This document shows, in pieces, positions 35,461-47,414 of a stretch of 64,000 nucleotides of DNA; position 1 is the stretch's first letter, and each line of letters opens with the position of its first letter. The position numbers and the translations under genes were made by a program. The notes below the pieces were generated by a model, which saw nothing but the letters and a program-made list of their open reading frames with translations, was not told the origin of the DNA and did no database searches. Source of the stretch: Bactrocera neohumeralis. Its lineage: Eukaryota; Arthropoda; Insecta; Diptera; Tephritidae. The DNA is taken from contig NC_065920.1 in the NCBI RefSeq assembly GCF_024586455.1, positions 56,675,960-56,739,959 on the forward strand, in the 5' to 3' direction.

Positions 35461-35875
35461 GTAGGTAGGAGTGCAGCCCTAACGGGCTCAATTAGCACTT
35501 GATGTGCCATTTTGATACACTATTCGTAGAACCTCCTGTATCTGCTATTACGTTTCACCTTCTCTCTCAAACCATTTTGAGGTTTCGATGAAACTCCTTA
35601 TGTCCGATATGCTTTTGGTGGAAATCCATTCAAGGTTTGGTGCTTGGTGGATTCCGAGTGTTTTGTGTCGGATCTGTGGTAGAGCTGGGCATTCGCAGAG
35701 AAAGTGGAAGATTGTTTCCTTGTTCCCTGCTACTCCGCAGCCACGGCAGATGTCGTTGTAGGGCAATCCATTTTGGACGCATGTTCCCAAAATGGCCAGT
35801 GCCCTGTTGTAGCTGTTAATCTGTAAATACTTTTTCTTGACCTATTTAATAAGTCATTGGTTCTTTTCCTGTCAT
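35447..35875 (-). pseudogene. I/R1-like LINE C-terminus with (CTAC)n tail
   Basis: On minus, RTNDLLNRSRKKYLQ and SYNRALAILGTCVQNGLPYN lead to the terminal knuckle CRGCG-x8-FHFLCECP, then SDIRSFIETSKWF and a stop at 35548. A 3' untranslated segment with cccgttagggctgcactc and a (CTAC)n tail (GTAG on +, 35450-35470) follows. It abuts the gypsy fragment, into which it presumably inserted. Confidence 0.82.
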
Positions 35876-36061
35876 GTCGGGCCGAAATTATTTATTATAA
35901 TATTTTCTGCATAACTTATACATACATACATATATCATATGATATCCAGACTTCGTAAATAGTGATTTCCAGGCTCACAGCATAAGTTTTTCATAATGAA
36001 AAAAAGCTACTTATATTTTACTTTCTATCGCAGAACCAAGAATATTTTAAAAAATAATGAA

Positions 36062-36180
36062 GTGATTTTTATACTCTTGCAACATGTTGCTACAGAGTAT
36101 AAACATATGTATACATATCCAGTTTTGTTCACCTAACGGTTGTTTGTAACACTTAAAACTAATCGAGCTACATATAGGGA
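36062..36180 (-). repeat. TIR-repeat relative, right-end fragment
   Basis: The sequence tatactcttgcaacatgttgctacagagtata plus gttttgttcacctaacggttgtttgtaacacttaaaact is a diverged relative of the right end of the repeats at 8.4 and 54.0 kb, in minus orientation. It is cut off by the adjoining mariner. Confidence 0.7.
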
Positions 36181-36660
36181 ATAGGCCTTTGGTGATAATT
36201 GTTTGTCGCAAGCAAGTGTGTATGATTGGTACAAATTCGAGGATTGGGTCGAGGACACGCTGACGATGAACGTCCGTCAACATCAGCTGACAATCAACAC
36301 GTTAATGAAGTTAATGAATTGGTGCTTGATAATCGACGATTAACAATCAAAGATCTTACTGGCATCTTTAGAATACCGGAAGGATCAGTGAAAACCATTT
36401 TGAAAGATCATTTGGGCCTAAGAAAAGTGAAAACACGATTGGTTTAAAAATCACTCAATTTTTTCGAAAAAAAAAAACAGCAAAGCGTTAACGCCTGTGA
36501 AACAATGCTTTCCGACTACCAGGATGCCATGAAACGTGTTATTACTGCAGATTAGTCTTGGATCTATGCTTATGACGCGGAAACAGACGATCGATCGGTC
36601 CAATATCTTGGCAAAGGTGAGCCGAAGCCGAAGAACACGCTCTTTGTATTCCATTTAATT
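36181..36660 (+). pseudogene. mariner transposase, 5' part (family C)
   Basis: Reading: AFGDNCLSQASVYDWY, DDERPSTSADNQHVNEVNE, RRLTIKDLTGIFRIPEGSVK, LKDHLGLRKVKTRLV, then after a stop CETMLSDYQDAMKRVITAD and SWIYAYDAETDDRSVQYLGK, GEPKPKN. ITADxSW shows a stop in place of the Glu following the first catalytic Asp. The copy continues at 36918 after a LINE insertion. Confidence 0.9.
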
Positions 36661-36917
36661 TTTCTAATATTGTATTGTTTGTTTAACGCTGCCATACCAT
36701 ACCAGGCTCCTATATGTAAGTATAGGTCTTATGACAGCTGTATACATCCACATTATTTGTTTGAGGCCCCAATACTTTTTGACGATTCGCTTAGAAGTAT
36801 AGTTGGCCATGTATGCTTTGTTTATTCTTTTTTCTATATTTATTTTCCAGGACAGTTTGGTGTCAATCTCCACCCCCAAGTAGATATTTAGCTGTGGGGG
36901 ATAGAGTGAGTGAGTGT
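36661..36917 (-). mobile_element. LINE RT fragment inside the mariner
   Basis: The minus strand reads YLGVEIDTKLSWKINIEKRI, NKAYMANYTSKRIVKKYWGL and MWMYTAVIRPILTYRSLVWY: the thumb/connection end of an I/R1/LOA-type reverse transcriptase. It splits mariner sequence between GEPKPKN (36635) and the HYEYVPTG block (36918). Confidence 0.85.
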
Positions 36918-37150
36918 CGTCCACTATGAATACGTTCCAACTGGTCAAACCGTCATCAAAGAATATTATCTTGGGTGTTATGAGGCGCTTACGAGACGCT
37001 ATCCGTCGTAAACGTCCGAGTTTGTGGGCCAACAATTCGTGGATTTTTCATCATGATAATGCCCCATCCCGTTGACACGTGTGCATGGCTTCAAATGAAT
37101 GCTACTTTGAAGGCGATAAAATAAATTTGGATGATGACTGAAACATTTTC
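36918..37150 (+). pseudogene. mariner transposase, 3' part (continues 36181)
   Basis: Reads VHYEYVPTGQTVIKEYYLGV, MRRLRDAIRRKRPSLWANNS and WIFHHDNAPSR (second catalytic Asp), then a deletion to CYFEGDKINLDDD near the C-terminus. The third catalytic region is missing. Confidence 0.9.
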
Positions 37151-37516
37151 GTTTTATTTATAAATTCTTGATATTTTCTTGATATATACAAGTATTATAT
37201 TCTTCATATAGTAATATGACGAATCGTGTACGTGAGTTATCTTAATGGTACTCAAGGAACATACTTTTCTAAAAAGAATATCTCTTCATGCCCAAAAAGT
37301 TCAAAACGGGTCACTATTTCCTCTAGCCATCTATATATGATGTGACGATTTTCATTATCTGGATGATTATATTGTATTTGAGTAGGTGTATCTGTGAGTT
37401 AACTTACTGACATAATGATATATCGTAGTGCCAAAATGAGAAAAAGTCACGCAACCCCATTATCCCAATATAAGAAATTGGCTGGTTTTATACCCTTAAT
37501 ATCAATCAGTATAAAG
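37151..37516. other. No recognised feature
   Basis: AT-rich sequence between the mariner and the LINE tail. Confidence 0.35.
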
Positions 37517-38165
37517 TTCTTCTTCTTTACTAACGTAGATACCGCTTACGCGATTATAGCCGAGTTAACAACAGCGCGTCAGTCGTTCCCTCTTTTCGCT
37601 ACGTGGCGCCAATTGGATATTCCAAGCGAAGCCAGGTCCTTCTCCACTTGGTCCTTCCAACGGAGTGGAGGTCTTCCTCTTCCTCTGCTTCCGCCGGTGG
37701 GTACTGCGTCGAATACTTTCAGAGCTGGAGTGTTTTCGTCCATCCGGAGAACGTAGCCGCTGTCTTTTAATTCGCTGAGCTATGTCAATGGCGTCGTATA
37801 TCTCATACAGCTCATCATTCTATCGAATGCGACATTCGCCGTGGCCAATGCGCAAAGGGCCATAAATCTTTCGCAGAACTTTTCTCTCGAAACTCTCAAC
37901 GTCGACTCATCAGTTCATGTCACCGTCCAAGCCTCTGCACAATGTAGCAGGACGGAAATTATGAGCGACTCATAGAGTTGGCTTTTGTTCATCGAGAGAG
38001 GACTTTACTTTTCAATAGCCTACTCAGTCCGAAGTAGCACCTGTTGGCAAAAGTTACCCTGCGTTGGATTTCCAGGCTGACATTGTTGGTGTTGTTTATG
38101 CTGGTTCCCAAATATACGAAACTATCTACAACTTCAAAGTTATCACTGTCAACAGTGACGTCCCC
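37517..38165 (-). pseudogene. Endonuclease-RT LINE, 3' part of the split copy
   Basis: From 38165 downward the minus strand reads GDVTVDSDNFEVVDSFVYLG, TSINNTNNVSLEIQRRVTFA, NRCYFGLSRLLKSKVLSR, then damaged sequence equivalent to the last 200 codons, ending in the (GAA)n-type tail at 37517. It is colinear with the part at 39266-41640, from which 1.1 kb of unrelated sequence separates it. Confidence 0.87.
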
Positions 38166-38677
38166 CTGCGGGTGTGGAAGGAGAAGAATATACCCGTGGT
38201 AAAGCATGCCTGTGGTAAGAGGCGACCAAAATCCACATGCACTGTGTCTGACATTACAGGTCTTGTTATAAATGTCAAGATGGTCTAAGTCAGAATAGTG
38301 CTATAATATTCAGCTTGAAGTCACATTCTAAGCTTCATATTATTCACATAATATAAAGCATTTGCGACAACGACAAATGCAACCAGTCATTGAATTTTTG
38401 GAGACTCAACTGGTAGTAGCAAAAGCTACAAGGTCTCACCAGAGACTTTAACCTGGTAGTTAGACTTTGGAGGAAACTCCAATCTGCTCATTGGGTTTGA
38501 CCCTTTGTGGAGATTCCTGGTGGCTGTGGTTTGAACCTAAATGCAGGCAGAGTATTTTATCCAATGTGGAGTCGCATTGCGGCCGGGTGCCGGACTCAGA
38601 GTACGGCAGAGGTTTTAGGTCGGTCTCGTACCCGACCAAGGCGGCTAGGGTGTCCCTATCCACCCGAACCAATTAGA

Positions 38678-38714
38678 ACCAAAGTATAAGTGCAGAATGC
38701 ATTTATACTTTGGT
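38678..38714. repeat. 17-bp inverted repeat (hairpin)
   Basis: ACCAAAGTATAAGTGCA and its inverse TGCATTTATACTTTGGT with one mismatch and a 3-base loop. Confidence 0.85.
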
Positions 38715-39196
38715 CAGGAATAAAGGGATGTTCAACTTATTCCAGTGTGAGAGCGCTTCAAAATTAGCGTTTTTTTTACATTTTCTATTATGGCTAGATT
38801 AAATAAAATTACAATTTGTGGGCATTTAAATTGAAACACCCAACATTTAGTACGAATAAAAATTACTATATAGTGGTTATTTATTATATGGAAAAACTAC
38901 TTAAATCTTTTTAAAGTATATTAGAAGAAATGACTTTTGACCTTTCAATACCCAATAAAACGATTTAAGCTTGTTAGCTCTCAATCATTAAATGTTTTTA
39001 ATAATTCTTCATTGAAAATAATACTATGACGCTTCCAATTACAAAACGTTTCATCAAATACCTTTAAATTTCATAAATTTATTTAATTTTCATTGTTTTA
39101 CATTTTTTAATAGTGGTCTTGAACGATGCAACAAATCCCCCAGTTTACATTTTTTTTTGGAAGATTTCAATCTGGCCATCGCTCGTTTTCTATTGA

Positions 39197-39256
39197 TAAA
39201 CGTCAAGACCTACTGAACTCGATTAGCTGTCAAAGTTCAGTAGGTTTTGACGTTTA
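39197..39256. repeat. 23-bp inverted repeat (hairpin)
   Basis: TAAACGTCAAGACCTACTGA..CT (39197-39219) pairs with its inverse at 39234-39256 with one mismatch and a 14-base loop. It sits at the broken edge of the LINE RT. Confidence 0.85.
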
Positions 39257-39265
39257 GCATTTGCT

Positions 39266-41640
39266 CTCTCACTCGAATTATTTTCACCAGCAGATGATTG
39301 AAGAAGTCACACGATAGGGAGTCGCCTTGTCTGAAAACTCGTTTGGTATCGAACGGCTCGGAGAGGTCATTTCCGATCCTGATGGAGCTTTTGGTGTTGC
39401 TCAATGTCAATTTATCCAGCCGTATTAATTTTCGGGGATACCAAATTCAGACATCGCAGCATAAAGGCAGCTCCTTTTCGTGCTGTCGAAAGCAGCTTTG
39501 AAATCGACGAAGAGGTGGTGTGTGTCGATTCTCCTTTCACGGGTCCACGGCAAAGATTTGGCGCATGGTGAATATCTGGTCGGTTGTTGATTTGCCAGGT
39601 CTAAAGCCACACTGTTAAAGTCCAATCAGTTTGTTGACGGTGGGCTTTAATCTTTCACACAATACGCTCGATAGAACTTTATACGCGATGTTGAGGAGGC
39701 TTATCCCACGGTAGTTGGCGCAGATTGTGGGTCTCCTTTTTTCTGGATTGGGCAGAGCACGCTTAAATTCCAATCGTTGGGCATGCTTTCGTTCGACCAT
39801 ATTTTACAAAGAAGCTGATGCATGCTCCTTATCAGTTCTTCGCCGCCGTGTTTGAATAGCTCGGCCGGCAATCCATCGGCCCCCGCCGCTTTGTTGTTCT
39901 TCAGGCGAGTAATTGCTATTCGAACTTCTTCATGGTCGGGCAATGCAACGTCTGCTCCATCGTCATCGATTGGGGAATCGGGTTCTCCTTCTCCTAGCGT
40001 TGTGCGTTCACTGCCGTTCAACAGGCTGGAGAAGTGTTCCCTCCATAATTTAAGTATGCTCTGGGCATCGGTCACTAGATCACCTTGGGGTGTTCTACAA
40101 GAGTATGCTCCGGTCTTGAAACCTTCTGTAAGCCGCCGCATTTTTTCGTAGAATTTTCGAGCAATACCCCTATCGGCCAGCTTATCGAGCTCTTCGTACT
40201 GACGCATTTCAGCCTCTTTCTTTTTCTGTCTGCAAATGCGTCTCGCTTCCCTTTTCAACTCTCGGTATCTATCCCATCCCGCACGTGTTGTGGTCGATCG
40301 TAACGTTGCGAGGTAGGCAGCCTGTTTTCTCTCCGGTACGACACGGCACTCCTCGTCGTACCAGCTGTTCTTTTGCACTTTCCGAAAACCAACGGCTTCG
40401 GTTGCAGCTGTACGTAAGGAGTTTGAAATGCCGTCCCACAGTTCCCTTATACCGAGTTGTTGACGAGTGCTCTCAGAGAGCAGGAGTGCAGGTCGAGTCG
40501 AAAATCGTTTGGCGGTCTGTTGTGATTGCAGCTTCTCGACGTCGAACCTTCCTTGTGTTTGTTGTCGTGCGTTTTTTGCTGCACAGAGGCGGGTGCAAAT
40601 CTTGGCTGCAACAAGATAGTGGTCCGAGTCGATGTTAGGACCTCGGAGCGCACACACATCTAAAACACTGGAGACGTGTCTTCCGTCTATCACAACATGA
40701 TTGATCTGGTTGGTAGTTTTTCGATCCGGAGACAACCAGGTAGCTTGATGAATCTTCTTATGCTGGAATCTAGTACTACAGATAACCATATTTCGGGCCC
40801 CGGCGAAGTCGATCTGCCTCAACCCATTTGGAGATGTTTCGTCGTGGAGGCTGAATTTACCGACCGTAGTGCCAAAGATTCCCTCCTTGCCCGCCCTGAC
40901 GTTAAAGTCGCCAAGCACGATTTTGACATCGTGGCAGGGACAGCTCTCACAGCGCGTTCCAAGCGCTCATAGAAGGCATCTTTGGTCACATCGTCCTTCT
41001 CTTCCGTGGGGCGTGGGCGCAAATCAGCGATATGTTGAAGAACCTCGCTTTGATGCGGATTGTGGCTAGACGTTCATTCACCGGAGGGAATGATAGTACT
41101 CGGCGACGGAGTCTCTCTCCCACCACAAATCCAACACCAAACTTGCGCTCCTTTATATGGCCACTGTAGTAAATGCCACAAGGACCTACTCGTCTCTGTC
41201 CTTGTCCGTCCATCGCATTTCTTGGACGGCGGTGATGTCAGCCTTTATTTTCGCGAGGACATCAACCAGCTGGGCAGCGGCACCTTCCCAATTAAGGGTC
41301 CGGACATTCCAGGTACATGCCCTCAAGTCGTAGTCCTTATTTCTTTTGCCATGGTCGTCATCAAAAGGGGGTTTCTCTTCCGAAGCTGTTGGTAATTTTT
41401 CTTTGGTAGTGTTTCCCTATGTAGGGGATGTTTCGCCTTCTCACTTTACATGGCTCGCTTTCAACTGGATATTCTTAGGCTACCCAGAGGATACTTATTT
41501 AAAGACCGGAAGTCGTGAGCTGCTTGAGCCATGTGTAAAGGAATCGTTTCTGGCCACTCCCAAGTGAATGGCGATCAGAGAACTTTCCTCACTTACGTGA
41601 ACTTCTGCAAATGACTCCGTCCTCCGCCATTAGTTAAATA
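39266..41640 (-). pseudogene. Endonuclease-RT LINE, 5' part (longest copy)
   Basis: The endonuclease (EEP fold) reads TWNVRTL near 41310, ITAVQEMRW near 41215, CAHAP, RPRPTEEKDDVTKDAFYERL, LGDFNVRAGKEGIF at about 40915 and SDHYLVAAKICTRL near 40620. The usual IDHV is INHV here. A 405-codon frame (40918-39701) then covers the linker and RT start: LADRGIARKFYEKMRRLTEG, LWREHFSSLLNGSE, EVRIAITRLKNNKAAGADGL and WNLSVLCPIQKKGD. Across frameshifts the reading continues NYRGISLLNIAYKVLSSVLC, then HLFVDFKAAFDSTKRSCLYA with the RT motif A Asp, and FRQGDSLSCDFFNHLL at 39290. No RNase H was seen. The copy is disrupted but is the best of its family here. Confidence 0.92.
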
Positions 41641-41761
41641 GCCAAATTATTTGCAATCGCTCACCAAATTACCCCAGCTCTCATTTAATATAGATAGAGA
41701 TGAGATTTGCAGACTATATACCGAATATGTCAGCCAATGAGTGAATTATCTTCGTAAAGCT

Positions 41762-43155
41762 TTTTTTTAAACCATATATTTATTTATTGAATCTGCTTAC
41801 ATAATTTAAGACTAACACCTGAGTTTTGGAAACTTAATGACTAATGAATTACTTTTAGTCCATTAATACACTGGTAGCTCTTTTCTCTGAAGACGTGTTC
41901 GGCTAGCTTGCCAATATAAGATTTTTGCTAGGGAGTTGGGTTGCAGTTTCGAAAAATATTTTTGCAAGGTTTTTGTCACTTGTATGTTTACTATTGGTAT
42001 TTCAAGATCTTTGTGTAAATTCCAGTTGAGCATGTATCACGATCCATATAATATTTGGCGGGCAAAGCCCAATAATTGTATAACATGCATCCATATGTGC
42101 TTTATGACTGAATTGTTTAGAAGGATTTTATGGTGCAAGCATTGGTTTGAATTATTACCCAATTACCAATCTATACTGGCGGTTCGAAGTTTGAGGGACT
42201 GTGTATTTGGAAGAATGTGGTTCTTCAAAATCAAACGGATATCTAGGTGAATTCCAAGGTATTTAACTTCGCTTGCTTGAGGAACACTACATTGTTTAAC
42301 TTCAGTGTTGGGCATGTTTACGCCTTTAGAGTGAACTTTGACAGCCATCTTCCAACGAGTTTTAGGTGATTTTCTAGTGTGTTTATGGTTTTCACTTGAC
42401 ATTTTCGGACTTTGGCATAAAATAGCAGTGCCGTCTGGTAATGTTGAGGTTGGTAATTTGCAATCGTTGGAAAATCTGCGGTAAATAAGACATATAGTAT
42501 CAGTCCAAAATACTGCTTTGAGGAACTCATGTAATAATTTGATACTGCTCTGAGATAAATTCCTTAACTTTAACTATAAATCGCCTGTTAGTAAAGTATG
42601 ATATGAATAACTGACGAAAGTTTTTGGCAAAGTCATTTTAATTTTATGTGTGAGCCCATCATGCCATATTTTACCAATTGCTGCGCTAGAAATATAGCTG
42701 AGCAATATTCTTTCAACTCAAATGCTCTCCTGATCTCATTGATGATGCGATGTCCTTGCTCAATAGTACCATGCTTTTCACGAAAACCGAGCTGTTGATT
42801 TGGAATATCCAAACTTTGGATGTGCTGGAAAAGTTGAGACAAGAAATTAAAAACAATATTTGGTAACAATATTAGCTTTTGAGGTGTTATGTGGTCGAAG
42901 CTAGGTGACTTCTTTTTATTCAACGGTTTTGTTATAAATTTTATTTCGGATCAAAATGTACAAACTTCGGGAATAGTCTTAGTACATTGAAGAGCAGAGA
43001 AGGAATTGACAAACTGTTCACTGCCTTTTGTTCTTCAGGACAGACCCAAGCACCGGTTTTTCTAAAGTGAAAATATGTTCTTCGAAATAATTGAACCATG
43101 CCAAGATTTAATGTAATCAGCCCATATCTTCTGCGCACCTCAAAAAACACGATAT
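41762..43155 (-). pseudogene. Jockey-like LINE reverse transcriptase
   Basis: On minus: KKSPSFDHITPQKLILLPNI (RT start), QQLGFREKHGTIEQGHRIIN, FELKEYCSAIFLAQ with the motif A region damaged, ALLFYAKVRKCQVKTINTLE after a corrupted ADD box, and QASEVKYLGIHLDIRLILKN. A C-terminal tail in several frames runs to an AATAAA near 41785 and a short A-run at 41762. The EVKYLGIHLD and TIEQ motifs and the absence of RNase H fit the Jockey clade. Many frameshifts are present. The 5' boundary near 43155 is a truncation. Confidence 0.87.
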
Positions 43156-43625
43156 CATGATTTAATATATAATATATTATGTGACTTTATAATTAATTTC
43201 ACAAAAATGAACCGTTTTGATATTAAGTGCTACTAAAAGCGATCTCTTTTAAATTAATGGTGTTTAAACGAGTCAGCTAGCTTAGCGGATATTACCTATA
43301 TGAAAGCAAAAAGACACCAAATAGGGACATATGCTGTTAAATGACTTTTAGCAAAAAAATAATATTTATAAGTACATTTAAATAATTAGTTAAGAGAAAA
43401 TTTTTAAAAGCAAGAGCAAATAGAAAATGCAAAGAAACCAATTCAAGAGATTTGAAATGAAAAAGAATAAACAACACTGGGAAACAGTGGGAAAAGTGGA
43501 ATCAGAAAAAAAATCTGGTATTCTAAATTATCCTTTTAGTGCACAATAACCTTACCAACACTTAAAGAGCCAATAAAAAATGGGCATGCAAACCGCTATA
43601 TGTAACGCATGTTGAAATTATGGAG
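43156..43625. other. No recognised feature
   Basis: AT-rich sequence between two oppositely oriented LINEs. Confidence 0.35.
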
Positions 43626-43629
43626 GACA

Positions 43630-44165
43630 AACTCTGCAGCCAGGAAGTGAAAACTTAACACCTGGAGATGATGAGACCTCAAGTTCGAATAGGAATTACC
43701 CGTCTGAAGAACAACGACGATTGGATTTGGATTGGTGTGTTTAGCCCAATTCACAAAAAGAGAGACCCGGCAACTAGCGTGGGATAAGCTTCCTCAACAT
43801 CGCATATAAAGTTCTATTGAACGTACTGAGTGAAAGATTAAAGTCCACCGTCTTGGAAAAATCCGTATAAAGAGCATTGACACACTCCTACTTTTCGTCG
43901 ATTTCAAAGCTGCTTTTGACAGCATGAAAAGGAGCTGCATTTATGCCAATATATCTGAATTCGTTATCCCCGCAAAACTAATACGGCTGTGAAAACTGAC
44001 CTTGAGCAACACGAAAAGCTACGTCAGGATTGGAAAGACCTCTCCGAGCCGTTCGATACCAAACCACAGACAAGGGACTCTCTATCGTGTGATTTCTTCA
44101 ATCTACTCTAGGAGAAAATAATTCGAGCTGCAGAGGTTAATCGAGTCTGTGAATATGCTATTGGT
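43630..44165 (+). pseudogene. Endonuclease-RT LINE fragment, opposite orientation
   Basis: The plus strand reads EVRIGITRLKNN, FSPIHKKRDPATSVG, LLFVDFKAAFDSMKRSCI (motif A), SEPFDTK and DSLSCDFFNLL-EKIIRAAEV across frameshifts. It matches the minus-strand copy at 39.3-39.9 kb and extends slightly past its break, showing what follows DFFNLL in an unbroken copy. Confidence 0.85.
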
Positions 44166-47100
44166 TTCAATTGTCTCTCTCTGGATTGCGTGGGTGTATT
44201 TCCCTGTAAATTACTTCTCTTTAGCTAAATTATCAACGTATATGTTGAAGAATTTTTTTATCTGAATCTGTATATGTTTTTATAAATACATAAATACATA
44301 TGTAAAACATTCAATAATATTACGTTTTTATTATATATTGTTGATCCGTTCTTAATTTAAAGTTTCAGAAATAGCTAAGTTTACTTAACTTCTAAGTAAC
44401 TGAGCAGTGTGGTTCGTAGAGCTCAAAGGATTCTGAGTTCAACTTTTTACCATCCTTATGACAATTTTTACTGCAAAAATGTTAATTGAACCATTAATTT
44501 AGTTTACAATATAAAGTGCAAAGTGTATTTTATATATACATAGATATTTTACTATTGGTTTTCGTACCAGATACGATTTTCGGTTGATACATATCCTATG
44601 TCTAAAATCTGATAACTCATATCAAAATTTAGTCATGGCACCTTTATTTTAACAACTCCTTTTATTTCAACTCTAAAATTCTTTTCAGAAATTTCATATT
44701 GCATCTTTATATTGACGTTCACCTGTAGTACCATTTTCTTCATTTTTACTTTACTGCCATCAGCTCTCGCTTTTGTTTATGTTGAAAAATTGAGGGACTA
44801 GTTCGCGTATATACAGACAGACAGATGAACATGGCTAAATCGGCTCAGCTTATTATATTCTTATATGTAGACTAAAAAAGATAATCAATTACTTGTATCA
44901 TTACCATCGTCAAAATGAGTAAAATGACAATAAAAAATTTGAGCATCAAATGGGAAAACTTTCTACTATTATTAATGCCTTGGCCTTTGCCAATAAAGAC
45001 GTGCAATAAATCAAGTTTTATAATACGCCAACGAGCTAACATCCGCACTCAATTGGCGGACTGTCGACGGCTTTGCATATTGTAAGAGGGCTTTACACAT
45101 CAATTGTTTATTTTTTCTTATGAGCCTTTTGTCCGTACTTGTGCCAAATTAATGCAATTCAGTCTACTACTTTTCACATTTGACCGCACCAGCAGCCGCA
45201 GTGTCTTTGCCTTTTAGCCCCGAATCAATATTATGACCGGCATAGTTGACTGGGTTTAAATTGGCCAGTGCTTGTCGGTTTTCCCCCACATGCACTGTAC
45301 ATACTTATGCAAAATTTTACAAAGTGGGCGTTTGGATGGACGACAAGTTCTGAACAATATCTACTTACATTTGTTGTGTAATCCTACGTATTCAAAAAGG
45401 CTATAATGAATTAGTTCGACTTTTGTTTTTAGTTTTAGGAGTTAAAATATTTTTTAAGTGCAGTAAATAGTTTTCTAGCTTTTTATACCAAAACTTAAAA
45501 AAAAACTTCCTTAAGTTTTTTCCAAAACATCTTAGGAAATATTTTGTAAGCCATGAAATTATATACTTACATATTTCTTTGCATATTCTAGCAGATGTAA
45601 GCCGCTGTTATTACTTTTTCTCATAGAAACCTACATATTCAACATTCTATCAACATTAAGTACAATTATACAGATACACATATGTCTACTTCCGATTAGT
45701 AAACGTGCTAAAATTTTCTTAACATTTACACAGAAATTACTAGCATTTGTATGTTTGTAAAGATTTAACCATGAATCCAATTTTTTTTAGTACAAATTGA
45801 CAATAAAATCTCTATAGACTGTTTCAACTTTACTGACTTAATTTAATTTTATTGTATGAGAGAGTTATGCAAAAAGGAATACCAAAAATTATGAGAATTG
45901 CATACGTATTGCTCGGTTTGGCTTTAGTGTGTGTGAGAAACTGTATGTCGATTTCACGCATCTAAAGTTTGCCGAACCACTAGCCACATCTGCGGTAAAC
46001 TTCAAATAATTCGGCAATTGGAAAAGTTATAACAAATTTTATTGAGACCATTTTCAAAAAAAAACTTCTTTTGTAGCCATTGTACATATATATTTAAGCA
46101 AAGTTGAGAAACTTATTTGTTGAAATCTTTGTATTGGTGGCAATCACTCCATGTGATTTATAATTTAAGGATACATTATTTATTTAAGCTTCTTTACCAG
46201 CAAAAGTCACGAATAAAATATAGTTCATGTTTTTTTGATAATGGTGTGAATACATATACTTTCAACTGTTCGTTTTAGACTTTTTTAAAGTCATTATAAT
46301 TAAGAGCAGAGTCGTGCTAATTCACTGAGAATGTAAATTTGAAGTAAACGTTGGAATAAAAAAAAGTATTCTGAAAATACTAGCCGTCTTGCAAAGTCAA
46401 GCGTCTGATGGAAGATCTGGTAACTGTATTAATATGTATTATTTGAGATCGGTGGGGGGAACGCATACAGCTGCTGAGTATACAGATTACTTCCTCTAAC
46501 CAAAATTGGTGGTATCTATTAACATTTATTTTAAAATAATGTAGAATAAATGCCTAAAAGTAAATAAAACTGTTGAATATGATGAGAAAAAATTTGTGAA
46601 ATGCGCAGACTTTGTCGGAAAATACAAGATGGATGTAAATTATAGAATAAACTTTATTTTCCACATATTTTTTTCGTAAATTTCTAAAAAAAAAACTAAA
46701 GTACTAACTACTTTTGAACTGTGTGTAGGATTCTAATTATGAAGCCTTATTATAGGTTAACAGCTAAAATATATTACAAAAATCACAACTTTGTGCTATT
46801 TATTTATCCTCTATTAATATAAATGCATACCTTTCTTTCTAATTTTTAATTTGCTCGTATTAGCCAACTGTTTTATACATTTTCATGCTGCCTCTTTTAT
46901 CATAGTTATAGGGAAAGCGAACTCTTTTGTAAATTATTGGCTTACTTTAGAAGACTGGGTTCATTTGTTACAAACATTTTCATATATCGTTGTTGCAACA
47001 TTTCAATAAAAATTAATTTTACTCCTAAGCCAAAAGCAAAAACCCGAAAATGAGAAAAAGAAGACAGGGTTGGCATTTGTTAAGCTTCTGAGCGGACTTG

Positions 47101-47414
47101 AAAACTTCAATTTAATGAGTAAATATTTATGAAATGAAAAGCGTTTAACTACAAATGCGAAAAATTTGCATTTGTCTTTATATCACATAATATATAATAT
47201 AACATTTACATACATATGTTATAACTGAATTGCTTCGAAAACCATTTGAGCAAAGGCAATTCGCCTGCGCATATGTTTAGTAAACGGAGCAAGCGTTTAT
47301 TTGACATAAGAATTTGTATGGCAAAGCTAAAAAATTAATTTTATGTAATTAAATCCCAATTCTTCTTTTGTTAGTTGGAGAACTACGTTATTTATTAATT
47401 TCAATTATAAAGAA
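44166..47414. other. 3.2 kb of unrecognised AT-rich DNA
   Basis: Only a fragment of the 24.2-kb repeat family at 44760-44870 (cagacagacagatgaacatggctaaatcggctcag) was recognised. No frame over 60 codons and no inverted or tandem structure stood out. Confidence 0.45.

Larger units (their letters stand above)
38166..39265. repeat. Foreign 1.1-kb segment interrupting the LINE
   Basis: It replaces about 70 codons of RT. The left part (38170-38720) is GC-richer, with ggtgtggaaggagaagaatatacccgtggtaa and aagaggcgacc, resembling a dispersed repeat I cannot name. It ends in a 17-bp-arm hairpin (38678-38714). The middle is AT-rich, and a second hairpin lies at 39197-39256. No terminal repeats joining both edges were found. 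Confidence 0.5.

Noticed and set aside
39822..41395. Several + ORFs of 70-117 codons
   Set aside because: Antisense shadows of the endonuclease-RT LINE on minus.
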